Positions 8,909 to 17,546 are shown, numbered from the stretch's first letter. The stretch is 64,000 nt of DNA from Hymenobacter actinosclerus (GCF_900111515.1 NZ_FOHS01000003.1:186001-250000); one strand, 5' to 3'. Program-made: numbers and translations. Notes: generated by a model from the sequence alone, not told the origin.

Positions 8909-10225
8909 TTACAGCTGCCCGCTGTCCTTCAGGAGTTTGTAGTAGGAGAAAACGATGTTGGCCTCGGCATTCGTGAATTGCAGCTCGGCGTCGAGCTTGG
9001 CGTTGCTGGCGTCGAGCAAATCCAGCAGAATGGCCAGCTGGTTGTTGTATTTGCTTTCCATGATGCGGTAGTTTTCGCCCGCCAGACTCTTCTGCACGCC
9101 GTAGGTATTGCGCTGCGAAACGGCCTCGTGGTACTTGATGTAGGAGGCATTGACGGCCACCTCAAGCTGCTGCTCGGTGTCGTTGGCCTGGGCCTGGGCT
9201 TTGTCCTGCTCGAAGCGGTTGAGCTGCACCTTGCGCGGCGTTTTGTAGAGCGCATCGAGGTTGATGTTGAGCGAGAGGCCGGTGCTCCAGCCGTTGCTGT
9301 ACATATCCAGGGCCGGCACGCTGGTCGTCAGGGGCCGTTGCAGCTTGTTGCCGCTGAACAGCGACAACGACGGCGAGCGTTCGGCCCGGATTACCTTGTC
9401 GGCCACGTCGTACACTTCCACGCTGCGCCGGGCCAGCAGCAGCGAGGGGTGGCTTTTGCTCGCCAGCTGGTAGTCCTGCACCGCGCTTACCTCGGCCGTG
9501 GCCAGCAGCGCCTCTTCGGGCACCACCACCACCTCGTCGGGCAGACCCAGCGCCACGGTCAGCTGCTTGTTGAGGATGGCCCGGTTGTTCTGCACGACCT
9601 GCCGGGCCAGGTTGAGGTTGGAGAGTTGCAGCTCGGCCCGCACCACGTCGTTGCGCGTGACGATGCCTTCCTTGTGCAGGCGCTGGATGTTTTCCAGGCG
9701 CCGCTCGGCCAGGGCAATGTTTCTGGTATAGACTTTTTCCTGGTTGAGCAGCTTGTACACGTCGAGGTAGTGGCCCAGCACCAGCAGCTTGATATTCTGC
9801 TCGTTCGACTCGTAGTTGAGCTGCATCAGCCCTTCCTTCAGCGACTGAATCTGAATGGAGTTGCGCACGAGCCCGCCCTTCCACACCAGCCAGTTGGCTT
9901 CGGTCGAAAAGCTGGTGCCGTGGTGGGGCATGGCTACCTTCGTGGCATTCGAAAAGTCCTTGTCGAGCACCACCGAATTGCCCAGGTAGTAGCTCTGCAA
10001 GCCGGCCGACACCGAGGGCAGCTGGGCGTTCCTGGCTACTTCCGTGCTTTGGCGGGCAATATCAATATCGGCCTGGGCCACCTTCAGTTTGGGGTGGTTC
10101 TGCCGGGTCAGCTCAAACAGCTGGGCTACGGATACCCGTTGCTCGGTTTGCTGGGCCTGCACGGGCACCGCCAACAGCAGCAGAAGCATGGCCGTCAGCA
10201 GGTTAACAAAAACAGTGGGTTTCAT
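8909..10225 (-). CDS. TolC-family outer membrane efflux protein
   Basis: 438 residues from ATG 10225, which opens directly into a signal peptide (MKPTVFVNLLTAMLLLLLAV, cleaved near VQAQQ). Two OEP repeats follow with the usual long helices and FELTRQNHPKLKVAQADIDI at the start of the mature chain. It forms the outer-membrane exit duct of the tripartite pump. A near match to the Bacteroidota -7 element lies about 30 nt upstream on the minus strand (GACCTTTG, 7 of 8). The regulator gene is 78 nt upstream on the same strand. Confidence 0.92.
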   Translation of the reverse strand: MKPTVFVNLLTAMLLLLLAVPVQAQQTEQRVSVAQLFELTRQNHPKLKVAQADIDIARQSTEVARNAQLPSVSAGLQSYYLGNSVVLDKDFSNATKVAMPHHGTSFSTEANWLVWKGGLVRNSIQIQSLKEGLMQLNYESNEQNIKLLVLGHYLDVYKLLNQEKVYTRNIALAERRLENIQRLHKEGIVTRNDVVRAELQLSNLNLARQVVQNNRAILNKQLTVALGLPDEVVVVPEEALLATAEVSAVQDYQLASKSHPSLLLARRSVEVYDVADKVIRAERSPSLSLFSGNKLQRPLTTSVPALDMYSNGWSTGLSLNINLDALYKTPRKVQLNRFEQDKAQAQANDTEQQLEVAVNASYIKYHEAVSQRNTYGVQKSLAGENYRIMESKYNNQLAILLDLLDASNAKLDAELQFTNAEANIVFSYYKLLKDSGQL

Positions 10226-10303
10226 TGCACTTACCTTTTGGTATAGTACAAAGGTCAGCACCCCGGCCCGCCCCCGGAAGGTTGGGAAAGCCTGAAAAAA
10301 GGT

Positions 10304-11152
10304 CTAAATGGTATCTACCCGCTGGTTCTGCTTGCGGAAGTTCAGGGGGCTGTGGCCGGTGTGCTTCTTGAAAAACTTGCCAAACGCGTACTGGTCTGAG
10401 AACTTCAGGGCCTCGGCCACCGCGTAAACCGGCTCCCGGGTGTTGAGCAGCTGCTCCTTGGCCTCGTTGACCAGCGCCTCGGCAATAAACCGGCTGGGCG
10501 GCTGCCGGGCCACTTCGCGCACGCAGTTGGAAAGGTATTTTATGGAAACGCAGAGCTTATCGGCGTAGAACTTCAGCTCCTTTTCCTCCTTGGCATACTG
10601 GCTCACCAGCTCGAAAAACTGCACCGTCAGCTGCTCCTTGCGCAGGTTGCGGTTTTCGGCCGGTTGCAGGCGCGAGAACATTTCGTCGGCTATCGTGAAG
10701 CCGATAACCGAGCTGAGGCCGGTGACGATTTCGTTGTTGAAGCCGTAGTCGCTGTGGTTGGCCAAATGGTATTCCAGCTGCCGGCACAGCTCCAGTAGAT
10801 ACCCGAACTTCTGCGCCGGCAGTTTCAGCACCTCGGTATTGGGGGCGCCACTGCCGCGCATAATCCGGAAAGAGCTATAGCCGTTGAAGCTGTAATTAAT
10901 CCGCTGGCGCAGCTCTTTCCGATCAAAGGAAACGATGTAAAACCGCACGTCGGTGCTCAGCGCCGGAAACTGGTAGACGTTGCCAGGAGATAAAACGACC
11001 AAATCCTGGGCCAGCTGCCGCAACGGCTGCTGATTGATTTCCAGCTGCGCCGTGCCGCCATAAATCAAGATAAAGCCAACGCCGGCAGGCCGGAACGAAC
11101 TGCTTGTATTCAGCTGATTTTGCAGGATTGTCTCGTTGTAGATTCTTATCAT
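10304..11152 (-). CDS. AraC-family transcriptional regulator
   Basis: 282 residues with an N-terminal cupin-like sensing domain (about 15-110) and a C-terminal AraC double helix-turn-helix (about 180-278). The latter includes FYADKLCVSIKYLSNCVRE for the first helix pair and the family signature SDQYAFGKFFKKHTGHSP. It is the first gene of the minus-strand efflux array and is the obvious candidate controller of the pump. The start codon abuts an imperfect hairpin (11152-11226), so its translation or transcription may be affected by that element. Confidence 0.9.
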   Translation of the reverse strand: MIRIYNETILQNQLNTSSSFRPAGVGFILIYGGTAQLEINQQPLRQLAQDLVVLSPGNVYQFPALSTDVRFYIVSFDRKELRQRINYSFNGYSSFRIMRGSGAPNTEVLKLPAQKFGYLLELCRQLEYHLANHSDYGFNNEIVTGLSSVIGFTIADEMFSRLQPAENRNLRKEQLTVQFFELVSQYAKEEKELKFYADKLCVSIKYLSNCVREVARQPPSRFIAEALVNEAKEQLLNTREPVYAVAEALKFSDQYAFGKFFKKHTGHSPLNFRKQNQRVDTI

Positions 11153-11226
11153 ATAGCAGTTTCGCGAACCGTGTACCTGTTGCGTCTCTACATAACCATG
11201 GGTACACCGTTTGCAAAACCGCTATA
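11152..11226. repeat. Imperfect inverted repeat touching the AraC start codon
   Basis: The outer arms TATAGCAGTTTCGCGAACC and TTGCAAAACCGCTATA pair imperfectly over about 27 bp. The loop carries TTGCGTCTCTAC, and GAGAGACGCA follows at about 11249. Both resemble the hairpin of the 1943-2055 repeat, so this may be a decayed member of that family. Confidence 0.55.
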
Positions 11227-11335
11227 GCTGGCAGGCGTTGCCGGATGGAGAGACGCACTCGTATCGCGCTTGTAATTAGCAACCCAAGGTAGCAGCCTTA
11301 CTCTTTCCGTACGCACGTTGTCGGCAACTCCGAAG

Positions 11336-11378
11336 GCCAAAGAAGCCGCACTCGTATCCTGAACGCGGCTTCTTTGGC
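11336..11378. terminator. Hairpin, probable terminator
   Basis: A perfect 14-bp stem joins 11336-11349 (GCCAAAGAAGCCGC) to 11365-11378, with short T-rich and A-rich flanks. It lies between the AraC start and the downstream end of the frameshifted gene at 11464, so it could end transcripts coming from that gene. The rest of 11227-11463 holds nothing recognisable. Confidence 0.5.
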
Positions 11379-11463
11379 TTTATAAGGCTGCTTCAGCAAC
11401 TGCTGCTGAAAGTGCTGGCAGGTTCGGGTAGTTCAATAAGCCAGGCTCTCCGACCGAAGAATG

Positions 11464-11722
11464 TCACCCAATACTCCTGTTACGGTCTACTTCCTCCTGG
11501 CGCCTTTTCAGGCTTTGCGAAGACTTGCGGCCAATTATAAAAGCAGCAACCACCAGGATACCCGTGAGAATTAAGCTTCCATGGGTAGCTGCCCAAAAAG
11601 CAATACCCAGCAACACCCCGATAAATGCAGCGGATGTGATTTTTTTGCGATTTTATTTTCTTCACTTCTGACGCTAGTTCTTCCGGCGTCATTTTCCCGT
11701 GGTTGTCGCTTGCATCCATCAT
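11464..11722 (-). pseudogene. Small two-TM membrane protein gene with a homopolymer frameshift
   Basis: The minus strand starts MMDASDNHGKMTPEELASEV and continues KKIKSQK, then loses sense in that frame. If the run of seven A (T on the plus strand at 11640-11646) is read as six, the frame continues ITSAAFIGVLLGIAFWAATH, a second hydrophobic stretch (LILTGILVVAAFIIG), and a basic tail ending RNRSIG at a TGA (11464-11466). The span is 259 nt, one more than 86 codons. The joined product looks like a normal Bacteroidota small membrane protein with two helices. This may be a real lesion, transcriptional slippage or a base-calling error. Confidence 0.65.
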
Positions 11723-11986
11723 CCTGTGGGGGGGGTAAGAAAATCACCTACACCATTGATTGCACCGCCCCGACTCAGCCGCGGCGGACAGCAGCACGTG
11801 AGCTACCAGGCTATCGTTACCGCCAGTAAGATAGCCAGACCTAACCGCCCGCGCAATTTTTAGCCGCCGCCGCCCCCCCAGCCACGCCTGAATCTGGGGC
11901 GCGGCTTTTCGGGCCTTGGGGCGCTTATGCAATGGCTGCTGCTGTGAGGATGTAGGACTTTAGATTTTCACTTATTATATTTCATC

Positions 11987-12415
11987 ATGAAATTTATCAC
12001 ATCCTCCTTCGTCTTACTAACAGCCCTATTTCTTTCTACTGCCTCTTGGGCACAGGCTCCCGGCAAAGCGTTAGCCGCGGGTAGTTCTTATGATGTACGC
12101 TTGCTGATACGTGAGCCTGATCCGGCATTGGGCAACGCATCTTTTAAACCGTCGGCCCGGTTGCGCGGCCTGCAGGGCGACGATGGCGTGGTATACTGGC
12201 TCTCCGCGGACCGGCAAACCATCACCGCGTACCAGGGCAAAAAAACTCTTTGGGCAGCCAATGTAGCCTCGGCGCTGCCTAAGAACGCGCCCGGACCACT
12301 AACTGTTCGGCAGATGGCGTGGTGCTCTAATGCCCTGTTTTTCTCGGTTGGAGAATCCGGTTACGTTGAGTTGGACCGCCAGTCTGGCAAAGTAAACCAA
12401 GCTGGTATCGACTGA
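11987..12415 (+). CDS. Small secreted protein, paralog of the 5544-5927 product
   Basis: 142 residues with a clean signal peptide (MKFITSSFVLLTALFLSTA, cleavage near SWAQA). The mature domain has DGVVYWLSADRQTITAYQG, then KTLWAANV, then an ELDRQSGKV ending, matching in order the lipoprotein at 5544-5927. The residue pattern suggests a pair of propeller-type blades. A 7-of-8 match to the -7 element (TATATTTC) lies just upstream of the ATG. No function can be assigned. Confidence 0.72.
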   Translation: MKFITSSFVLLTALFLSTASWAQAPGKALAAGSSYDVRLLIREPDPALGNASFKPSARLRGLQGDDGVVYWLSADRQTITAYQGKKTLWAANVASALPKNAPGPLTVRQMAWCSNALFFSVGESGYVELDRQSGKVNQAGID

Positions 12416-12443
12416 CGCTCGGCCCAAACCCATTAGACTTTAT

Positions 12444-12480
12444 AGAAAAGCCGCGCCCGAATCTTGGGCGCGGCTTTTCT
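12444..12480 (+). terminator. Rho-independent terminator
   Basis: A perfect 15-bp stem (12444-12458 with 12466-12480), 7-nt loop, arms AGAAAAGCCGCGCCC and GGGCGCGGCTTTTCT. It ends the small secreted protein gene. The right arm and the following GGCCTTGGG recur at 11888-11922. Confidence 0.85.
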
Positions 12481-12492
12481 GGCCTTGGGCCT

Positions 12493-12500
12493 TACCTTTG
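12493..12500 (+). promoter_or_regulatory. -7 promoter element for the carboxylase gene
   Basis: TACCTTTG is an exact match to the Bacteroidota TAnnTTTG element, 46 nt before the ATG at 12546 and just after a terminator. No clear -33 TTG is seen. Confidence 0.6.
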
Positions 12501-12545
12501 GCTTCCTGACGCTGATTACATCCTTTCGACTATTCCCACCCCGCA

Positions 12546-14114
12546 ATGTCCGACCCGCACGCCGACGCCCAGCTGAGCCCGCTCGAAGTTCTCGCCCGCA
12601 AAAACCAGGAAGCCCTGCTCGGCGGCGGCCAGGCCCGCATCGATAGCCAGCATAAAAAGGGCAAGCTCACGGCCCGCGAGCGGATTGATTTGCTGTTCGA
12701 TGAGGGTTCGTTCGAGGAAATCGGCAAGTTCGTGATGCACCGCTCCAAGGACTTTGGCCTCGATAAGGAGTACTACCTCGGCGACGGCGTGGTGACCGGC
12801 TACGGCACCGTGCAGGGCCGGCTGGTGTACGCCTTCTCCCAGGATTTCACGGTGTTCGGCGGCTCGCTAAGCGAAACCCACGCCGAAAAAATCGTAAAAA
12901 TCATGGACCTGGCCATGAAGAACGGGGCCCCCGTTATCGGCCTCAACGATTCGGGCGGGGCCCGGATTCAGGAGGGCGTAGTGAGTTTGGGCGGCTACGC
13001 CGACATCTTCTACAAGAATACGCTGGCCTCAGGCGTAGTGCCCCAGCTCTCGGCCATTATGGGTCCCTGCGCGGGCGGCGCGGTGTACTCGCCCGCCATC
13101 ACCGACTTCATCCTGATGGTGGAAGACACGAGCTACATGTTCGTGACCGGCCCCAACGTGGTGAAAACCGTGACCCACGAGGAGGTAACCAGCGAGGAGC
13201 TGGGCGGCGCCAGCACCCACTCGGCCAAGAGCGGCGTGACGCACTTCAGCTGCGCCAACGAAGTAGCCTGTATCACCCGCGTGAAGCAGCTGCTGAGCTA
13301 CATGCCCCAGAACTGCGAGGAAACGGCCCCGATGCTGCCCTACGAGGCCGGCCAGGACGAAAGTCGCCCGGCCCTGGACAGCATCATCCCCGAAAACCCC
13401 AACCAACCCTACGACATGCGCGAGGTGATTGAGGGCCTGATTGATGCCGACTCGTTCCTGGAAGTGCACCAGAACTTCGCCGAGAACATCGTGGTAGGCT
13501 TTGCCCGGCTCGGGGGCCGGAGCATCGGCATCGTGGGCAATCAGCCGGCGGTGCTGGCCGGCGTGCTCGACATCAACGCCAGCACCAAGGCGGCCCGGTT
13601 CGTGCGCTTCTGCGACTCGTTCAACATTCCGCTGCTGGTGCTCCAAGACGTGCCCGGCTTTTTGCCCGGCACCGACCAGGAGTGGCGTGGCATCATCACC
13701 AACGGGGCCAAGCTACTCTACGCCTTCTGCGAGGCCACCGTACCGCGCATCACCGTCATCACCCGCAAAGCCTACGGCGGGGCCTACGACGTGATGAACT
13801 CCAAACACATCGGGGCCGATATGAACTACGCCTGGCCCACCGCCGAAATTGCGGTAATGGGCGCCAAAGGAGCCGCCGAAATCATCTTCAAGCGCGAAAT
13901 TGCCGCCGCCGAAAACCCCGAAGCCAAGCTCCAGGAGAAAGTCGACGACTACCAGCAAAAGTTCGCCACGCCCTACCGCGCCGCCCACCGGGGCTTCGTG
14001 GATGAGGTGATTCTGCCCTCCCAGACCCGCCAAAAGCTCATCCGCGCCTTCAAGATGCTGGAGAACAAGGTGGACACGCTGCCCCGCAAGAAGCACGGCA
14101 ACATTCCGCTGTAA
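12546..14114 (+). CDS. Acyl-CoA (propionyl-CoA type) carboxylase beta subunit
   Basis: 522 residues, both carboxyltransferase half-domains complete. The N-terminal half carries [20 protein letters not shown] and the oxyanion segment [12 protein letters not shown]; the C-terminal half carries [13 protein letters not shown] and [19 protein letters not shown]. The enzyme moves the carboxyl group from biotin to an acyl-CoA, usually propionyl-CoA, to give methylmalonyl-CoA in the cytoplasm. The biotin carboxylase and biotin carrier subunits are not in the window, so the substrate class rests on family resemblance only. Confidence 0.93.
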   Translation: MSDPHADAQLSPLEVLARKNQEALLGGGQARIDSQHKKGKLTARERIDLLFDEGSFEEIGKFVMHRSKDFGLDKEYYLGDGVVTGYGTVQGRLVYAFSQDFTVFGGSLSETHAEKIVKIMDLAMKNGAPVIGLNDSGGARIQEGVVSLGGYADIFYKNTLASGVVPQLSAIMGPCAGGAVYSPAITDFILMVEDTSYMFVTGPNVVKTVTHEEVTSEELGGASTHSAKSGVTHFSCANEVACITRVKQLLSYMPQNCEETAPMLPYEAGQDESRPALDSIIPENPNQPYDMREVIEGLIDADSFLEVHQNFAENIVVGFARLGGRSIGIVGNQPAVLAGVLDINASTKAARFVRFCDSFNIPLLVLQDVPGFLPGTDQEWRGIITNGAKLLYAFCEATVPRITVITRKAYGGAYDVMNSKHIGADMNYAWPTAEIAVMGAKGAAEIIFKREIAAAENPEAKLQEKVDDYQQKFATPYRAAHRGFVDEVILPSQTRQKLIRAFKMLENKVDTLPRKKHGNIPL

Positions 14115-14116
14115 TT

Positions 14117-14425
14117 TTGTTTGCTGTGGATTGGCAATTAGTCAGCAAGGTATCGGCGCTGTCAGGGGCTGGTACTTTGTTTATCTGGGCTTGCCTAAGA
14201 TTTCGGAAGTTGTTGATCTTCCGGGCATTCATCGGGTTTCTAACGCTGTTGCTGATTGTAGTGGTGATTATTGCTTCATTTGGAGGAGATGGTTCCGCTG
14301 AATTCGGCAATGGCTCGTGGTCTGAGGCGCAAAGCCGAACGCTTGCCAATTACCTCCTAATGATCAGCTTTGCGCTTTTCACGGTTTCTCTACTTGCTTT
14401 TGCTGTTCATTTGTTGGTGCAGTAG
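14117..14425 (+). CDS. Small membrane protein of unknown function
   Basis: Up to 102 residues with three hydrophobic stretches (about 15-27, 32-53 and 79-101) separated by a polar loop containing GDGSAEFGNGSWSEAQSR. The frame has no ATG near its beginning: TTG 14117, 2 nt after the carboxylase stop, or GTG 14126 are the options. It sits between the carboxylase and the M42 peptidase with short gaps, so co-transcription is likely. I do not recognise a family. Confidence 0.6.
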   Translation: MFAVDWQLVSKVSALSGAGTLFIWACLRFRKLLIFRAFIGFLTLLLIVVVIIASFGGDGSAEFGNGSWSEAQSRTLANYLLMISFALFTVSLLAFAVHLLVQ

Positions 14426-14445
14426 CCTTTTTATTTCTTCCAACC

Positions 14446-15516
14446 ATGCGTCAAGAAAGCTTCGACTTCCTTCAGAAATACCTTAACAACCCCTCCCCCA
14501 CTGGCTTCGAGAAAGAAGGTCAGCAACTGTGGCTGGAATACCTCAAGCCCTACATCGACGAGTATTTCGTGGATACCTACGGCACGGTAGTGGGCGTCAT
14601 CAACCCCGAGGCTGAGTACAAGGTGGTGATTGAGGCCCACGCCGACGAAATCAGCTACTTCGTCAACTTTATCACCGAATCGGGCTTTCTGTACCTGCGC
14701 AAAAACGGCGGCTCCGACCCGCTCGTAGCCCCCAGCAAGCGCGTGAACATCCACACCAAAAAGGGCATCGTGAAGGCGGTGTTCGGCTGGCCCGCCATCC
14801 ACACCCGCAAGCCCGACCAGGACAAGGCCCCGACGATGGAAACGGTGTTCCTCGACTGCGGCGCCTCCAGCAAGGAGGAAGTGGAGGAAATGGGCATCCA
14901 TGTGGGCTCAGTCGTGACGTTCGAGGACGAGTTCATGGTGCTCAACGACAAATTCTACGTGGGCCGCGCGCTCGACAACCGCATCGGCGGCTTCATGATT
15001 GCCGAGGTGGCCCGCCGCCTGCACGAGGAAGGCAAGAAGCTGCCCTTCGGCCTCTACATCGTAAATGCCGTGCAGGAGGAAATAGGCCTGCGCGGGGCCG
15101 AAATGATTGCCCACCGCATCCAGCCCGACGTGGCCATCATCACCGACGTAACCCACGACACCCAGTCGCCGATGTACGAGAAGAAAACCTCGGGCGACCT
15201 GTTCTGCGGCAAGGGCCCGGTTATCACCTACGGCCCGGCCGTGCAGAACAATCTGCGCGACCTCATTATCGAAACCGCCCAAAACGCCGAAATTCCGTTC
15301 CAGCGCGCCGCCGCCACCCGCGCCACCGGCACCGACACCGATGCCTTCGCTTACTCCAACGCCGGCGTGGCCGCGGCCCTGATTTCGCTGCCCCTCAAAT
15401 ACATGCACACGACGGTTGAGACGGTCCACAAAGACGACGTGCAGCACGTCATCGACCTGATTTACGAAACCGTGCTCCGCATTGAGGACAAGCAGGATTT
15501 CCGCTATTTCACCTGA
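14446..15516 (+). CDS. M42-family metallo-aminopeptidase
   Basis: 356 residues, the standard length. The dinuclear metal site is visible: His65 in EAHADEIS, Asp177 in RALDNRIGG, Glu211/Glu212 in VQEEIGLRGA, Asp234 in TDVTHD, and His321 in MHTTVETVH. M42 enzymes (often misnamed endoglucanase M) are cytoplasmic oligomeric aminopeptidases that trim peptides released by proteases such as Clp, Lon and HslUV. The stop codon lies at the start of an iterated CGGATT tract. Confidence 0.92.
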   Translation: MRQESFDFLQKYLNNPSPTGFEKEGQQLWLEYLKPYIDEYFVDTYGTVVGVINPEAEYKVVIEAHADEISYFVNFITESGFLYLRKNGGSDPLVAPSKRVNIHTKKGIVKAVFGWPAIHTRKPDQDKAPTMETVFLDCGASSKEEVEEMGIHVGSVVTFEDEFMVLNDKFYVGRALDNRIGGFMIAEVARRLHEEGKKLPFGLYIVNAVQEEIGLRGAEMIAHRIQPDVAIITDVTHDTQSPMYEKKTSGDLFCGKGPVITYGPAVQNNLRDLIIETAQNAEIPFQRAAATRATGTDTDAFAYSNAGVAAALISLPLKYMHTTVETVHKDDVQHVIDLIYETVLRIEDKQDFRYFT

Positions 15517-15561
15517 TCACGGATTAGCGCGGATTTTAACGGATTTCACGGATTTTGTGAA
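15514..15561. repeat. Iterated CGGATT tract at a gene end
   Basis: CGGATT occurs four times in about 45 nt (ACGGATTAGCG, GCGGATTTTAA, ACGGATTTCA, ACGGATTTTG), starting at the M42 stop codon. A related GATT-rich tract lies at 17397-17440. Confidence 0.6.
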
Positions 15562-15567
15562 TGACTC

Positions 15568-15604
15568 AGCACCAGCGCCCCCGGAGGCGCTGGTGCTTTT
15601 TTTT
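15568..15604 (+). terminator. Rho-independent terminator of the M42 gene
   Basis: Stem AGCACCAGCGCC (15568-15579) with GGCGCTGGTGCT (15586-15597), followed by a T8 run. It is the only strong signal in the 15517-15989 gap besides the repeats. Confidence 0.9.
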
Positions 15605-15768
15605 AGGCCGTTCCGAAAGATTGCCAGAGCAGCCAGCAAACAGTGGCGGCAACAGCTTCAGCAAACTTTCTCCAGGCCGTGCAATAGCTGGCAGCGGGCT
15701 TTTTACCCTAAGCAACGTTCGGTACTCCTGTTGTCGGGCAGGGAACTGCCACTCCGCCTAGGTATTGC

Positions 15769-15862
15769 AGGCAGGCAATAATGGCCTGAATTCAACTAAC
15801 GATTTTATAGCGTACCTGAATATTGTTCAGGTGTAGGCAGGCAACAATGGTCTAAATTCAAC
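15769..15862. repeat. Two 28-bp direct repeats around a small hairpin
   Basis: Copies at 15769-15796 and 15835-15862 start AGGCAGGCAA and end AATTCAAC, differing at a few positions, 66 bp apart. Between them ACCTGAA-TATTG-TTCAGGT forms a perfect 7-bp hairpin. Confidence 0.65.
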
Positions 15863-15989
15863 CTTAATCTTTTCACTATCAACCACCTGCATCGTATCCG
15901 GGGAAAATCTTTGAATCTTCACTTTGTAATTCAAAGTTCTTTATAGTACTTTCATGTAGAAATAACTGCTACTCGTAAATCCTGATGCC

Positions 15990-16535
15990 ATGCCCCTGAC
16001 CAAGAGCCTCACCCGGGTTTCCCTCGTAACCGGTGCCCTGTTGCTGATACCCCTGGTAGCCATGCAATTCACCCGGGAAGTCAACTGGACCCTGTCCGAT
16101 TTTGTCATTATGGGCGCCTTGCTTTTTGGCACCGGATTCGTGCTGGAGCTGGTGGCCAGTCGGCCGAGCCCGCTGGTGTACCGGCTGGCGGCCGTTGGCG
16201 CTGTGCTTACCGGCCTGCTTCTGATTTGGGTGAACCTCGCCGTGGGCTTTATCGGGAGCGGTCCGAACCCGGCCAACCTGCTGTGCGGGGCGGTTCCGGT
16301 GAGTGGTTTGGTGGGGGCTTTTGCGGGGCATTTTAAGCCGCGGGGCCTGGCTTATGCCCTGACGGCCACGGCGCTGGCGCAACTGCTCGTACCGATGCTG
16401 GCGCTACTCGTTTGGCACATGCCGGTAAAGTCCCAGGAGTGGATAGCCAGCGCAGTATTTGCGCTGCTGTGGCTGGTTTCGGCTTGGCTGTTCCAGCGCG
16501 CCAGCTGGCATCAGGTACCTGCACAACGCGCTTAA
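15990..16535 (+). CDS. Integral membrane protein of unknown function
   Basis: 181 residues, five or six hydrophobic helices (about 8-25, 38-55, 63-86, 97-111, 121-141, 149-168). The motifs VNWTLSDFVIMGALLFGTG and IWVNLAVGFIGSGPNPANLL are, as I recall, conserved in a Bacteroidota membrane-protein group without an assigned role. ATG 15990 is the first start in the frame and follows an AT-rich stretch that could hold a promoter. The reading frame ends 52 nt before the BtuF-like gene. Confidence 0.8.
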   Translation: MPLTKSLTRVSLVTGALLLIPLVAMQFTREVNWTLSDFVIMGALLFGTGFVLELVASRPSPLVYRLAAVGAVLTGLLLIWVNLAVGFIGSGPNPANLLCGAVPVSGLVGAFAGHFKPRGLAYALTATALAQLLVPMLALLVWHMPVKSQEWIASAVFALLWLVSAWLFQRASWHQVPAQRA

Positions 16536-16587
16536 CAACCCCGAATATTTGTTTCGAGAGGCTCTGCGGGCAGAATGAAGATGTAAC

Positions 16588-17418
16588 TTGCCGCCCTACT
16601 CTCCTGCCGCTTTGCAACTGCCGCCCGTTTTCCCGCCCCTTACCGTAACCGACCAGATGGGCCGGCAGGTAGCCGTGCCGTTTCCGCCCCGGCGCATTGT
16701 GTCGCTGGTTCCCTCACAAACCGAGCTGCTGTTTGATTTGGGGCTGGGTGCGCGGGTGGTGGGCCTGACCAAGTTCTGCGTGCATCCGGCCGAAGCCCGG
16801 CAGTCGGCCACGGTAGTTGGCGGCACTAAGAACTTCGATTTCGCGAAGATCGACGCGTTGCGGCCCGACCTCGTTATCGGCAACAAGGAGGAAAACTACC
16901 AGGAGGGCATCGAGCAGTTGGCGGCGCGCTATCCGGTCTGGATGAGCGACATTACGACCCTGCCCGAGTCGCTTGAGATGATCCGGCGCGTGGGCCTGCT
17001 CACGGGCCGCAAGGAAGCCGGCGATGCCCTGGCCGCCGACATTGCCGCTTCGTTTGCCGCGCTGGCCCCTGCTTTGGAACTGATTCCGGCCGCCTACTTC
17101 ATCTGGCGCAAGCCCTACATGGTGGCGGCCACGGGCACGTTTATCGACGAGATGCTGGCCCGCGCCGGCTTCCGCAACGTGTTCGGACACCTGAGCCGCT
17201 ACCCCGAAATCAGTCCCGAGCAGCTGCAAGCCGCCGCGCCCCGGCAGATTCTACTGTCCTCCGAACCCTACCCCTTCGCCGAAAAGCACCTGGCCGAGTT
17301 TCAGCAGCTCTGCCCCTCGGCTCGCGTCCGCATTGTCGATGGCGAGTTGTTCAGCTGGTACGGCAGCCGGCTCCGGCTATCGCCCCCCTACCTTCAATCA
17401 CTGATTTCCGCTGATTAA
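16588..17418 (+). CDS. BtuF-like substrate-binding protein (helical backbone metal receptor superfamily)
   Basis: About 276 residues. It opens with LTVTDQMGRQVAVPFPPRRI, then VSLVPSQTELLFDLGLG and LTKFCVHP, typical of class III periplasmic binding proteins for corrinoids, haem or siderophores. There is no signal peptide, and the domain begins almost at the first codon. The start is uncertain: TTG 16588 is used, while ATG 16657 would cut into the first strand. No ABC permease or ATPase is adjacent, so the ligand is open. Confidence 0.8.
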   Translation: MPPYSPAALQLPPVFPPLTVTDQMGRQVAVPFPPRRIVSLVPSQTELLFDLGLGARVVGLTKFCVHPAEARQSATVVGGTKNFDFAKIDALRPDLVIGNKEENYQEGIEQLAARYPVWMSDITTLPESLEMIRRVGLLTGRKEAGDALAADIAASFAALAPALELIPAAYFIWRKPYMVAATGTFIDEMLARAGFRNVFGHLSRYPEISPEQLQAAAPRQILLSSEPYPFAEKHLAEFQQLCPSARVRIVDGELFSWYGSRLRLSPPYLQSLISAD

Positions 17419-17440
17419 TCGTGATTTCGCTGATTTTTGA
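17397..17440. repeat. Iterated GATT tract at a gene end
   Basis: ATCACTGATTTCCGCTGATT and the following CGTGATTTCGCTGATTTT overlap the stop of the BtuF-like gene. It is similar in style and placement to the CGGATT tract at 15514-15561. Confidence 0.5.
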
Positions 17441-17460
17441 CGTGCGGCTGTAACAGGCTG

Positions 17461-17543
17461 TAGTCCGGACTTCAGTCCGTATCTTCCGGCATCTGAACAG
17501 TGCCGTTCAGGCCAACAGCAGGTTACGGACTGAAGTCTGTGCC
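17461..17543. repeat. Imperfect inverted repeat, REP-like
   Basis: Left arm contains GTCCGGACTTCAGTCCGTA (17463-17481); right arm TTACGGACTGAAGTCTGTGC (17523-17542). Each arm has its own short palindrome (GGACTTCAGTCC). The spacer carries AGTGCCGTTCA, which resembles GTGCCGTTCAA in the 45991-46140 repeat. It lies between convergent genes and ends 4 nt from the aroA stop. Confidence 0.7.
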
Positions 17544-17546
17544 ACA

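Noticed and set aside
11744..11932. Short minus-strand frame before the 11987 gene
   Set aside because: Very basic, no recognisable sequence; the DNA is explained by a repeated terminator half and leader.
15769..15862. CRISPR array
   Set aside because: Only two direct repeats, with no cas genes and irregular internal hairpin.
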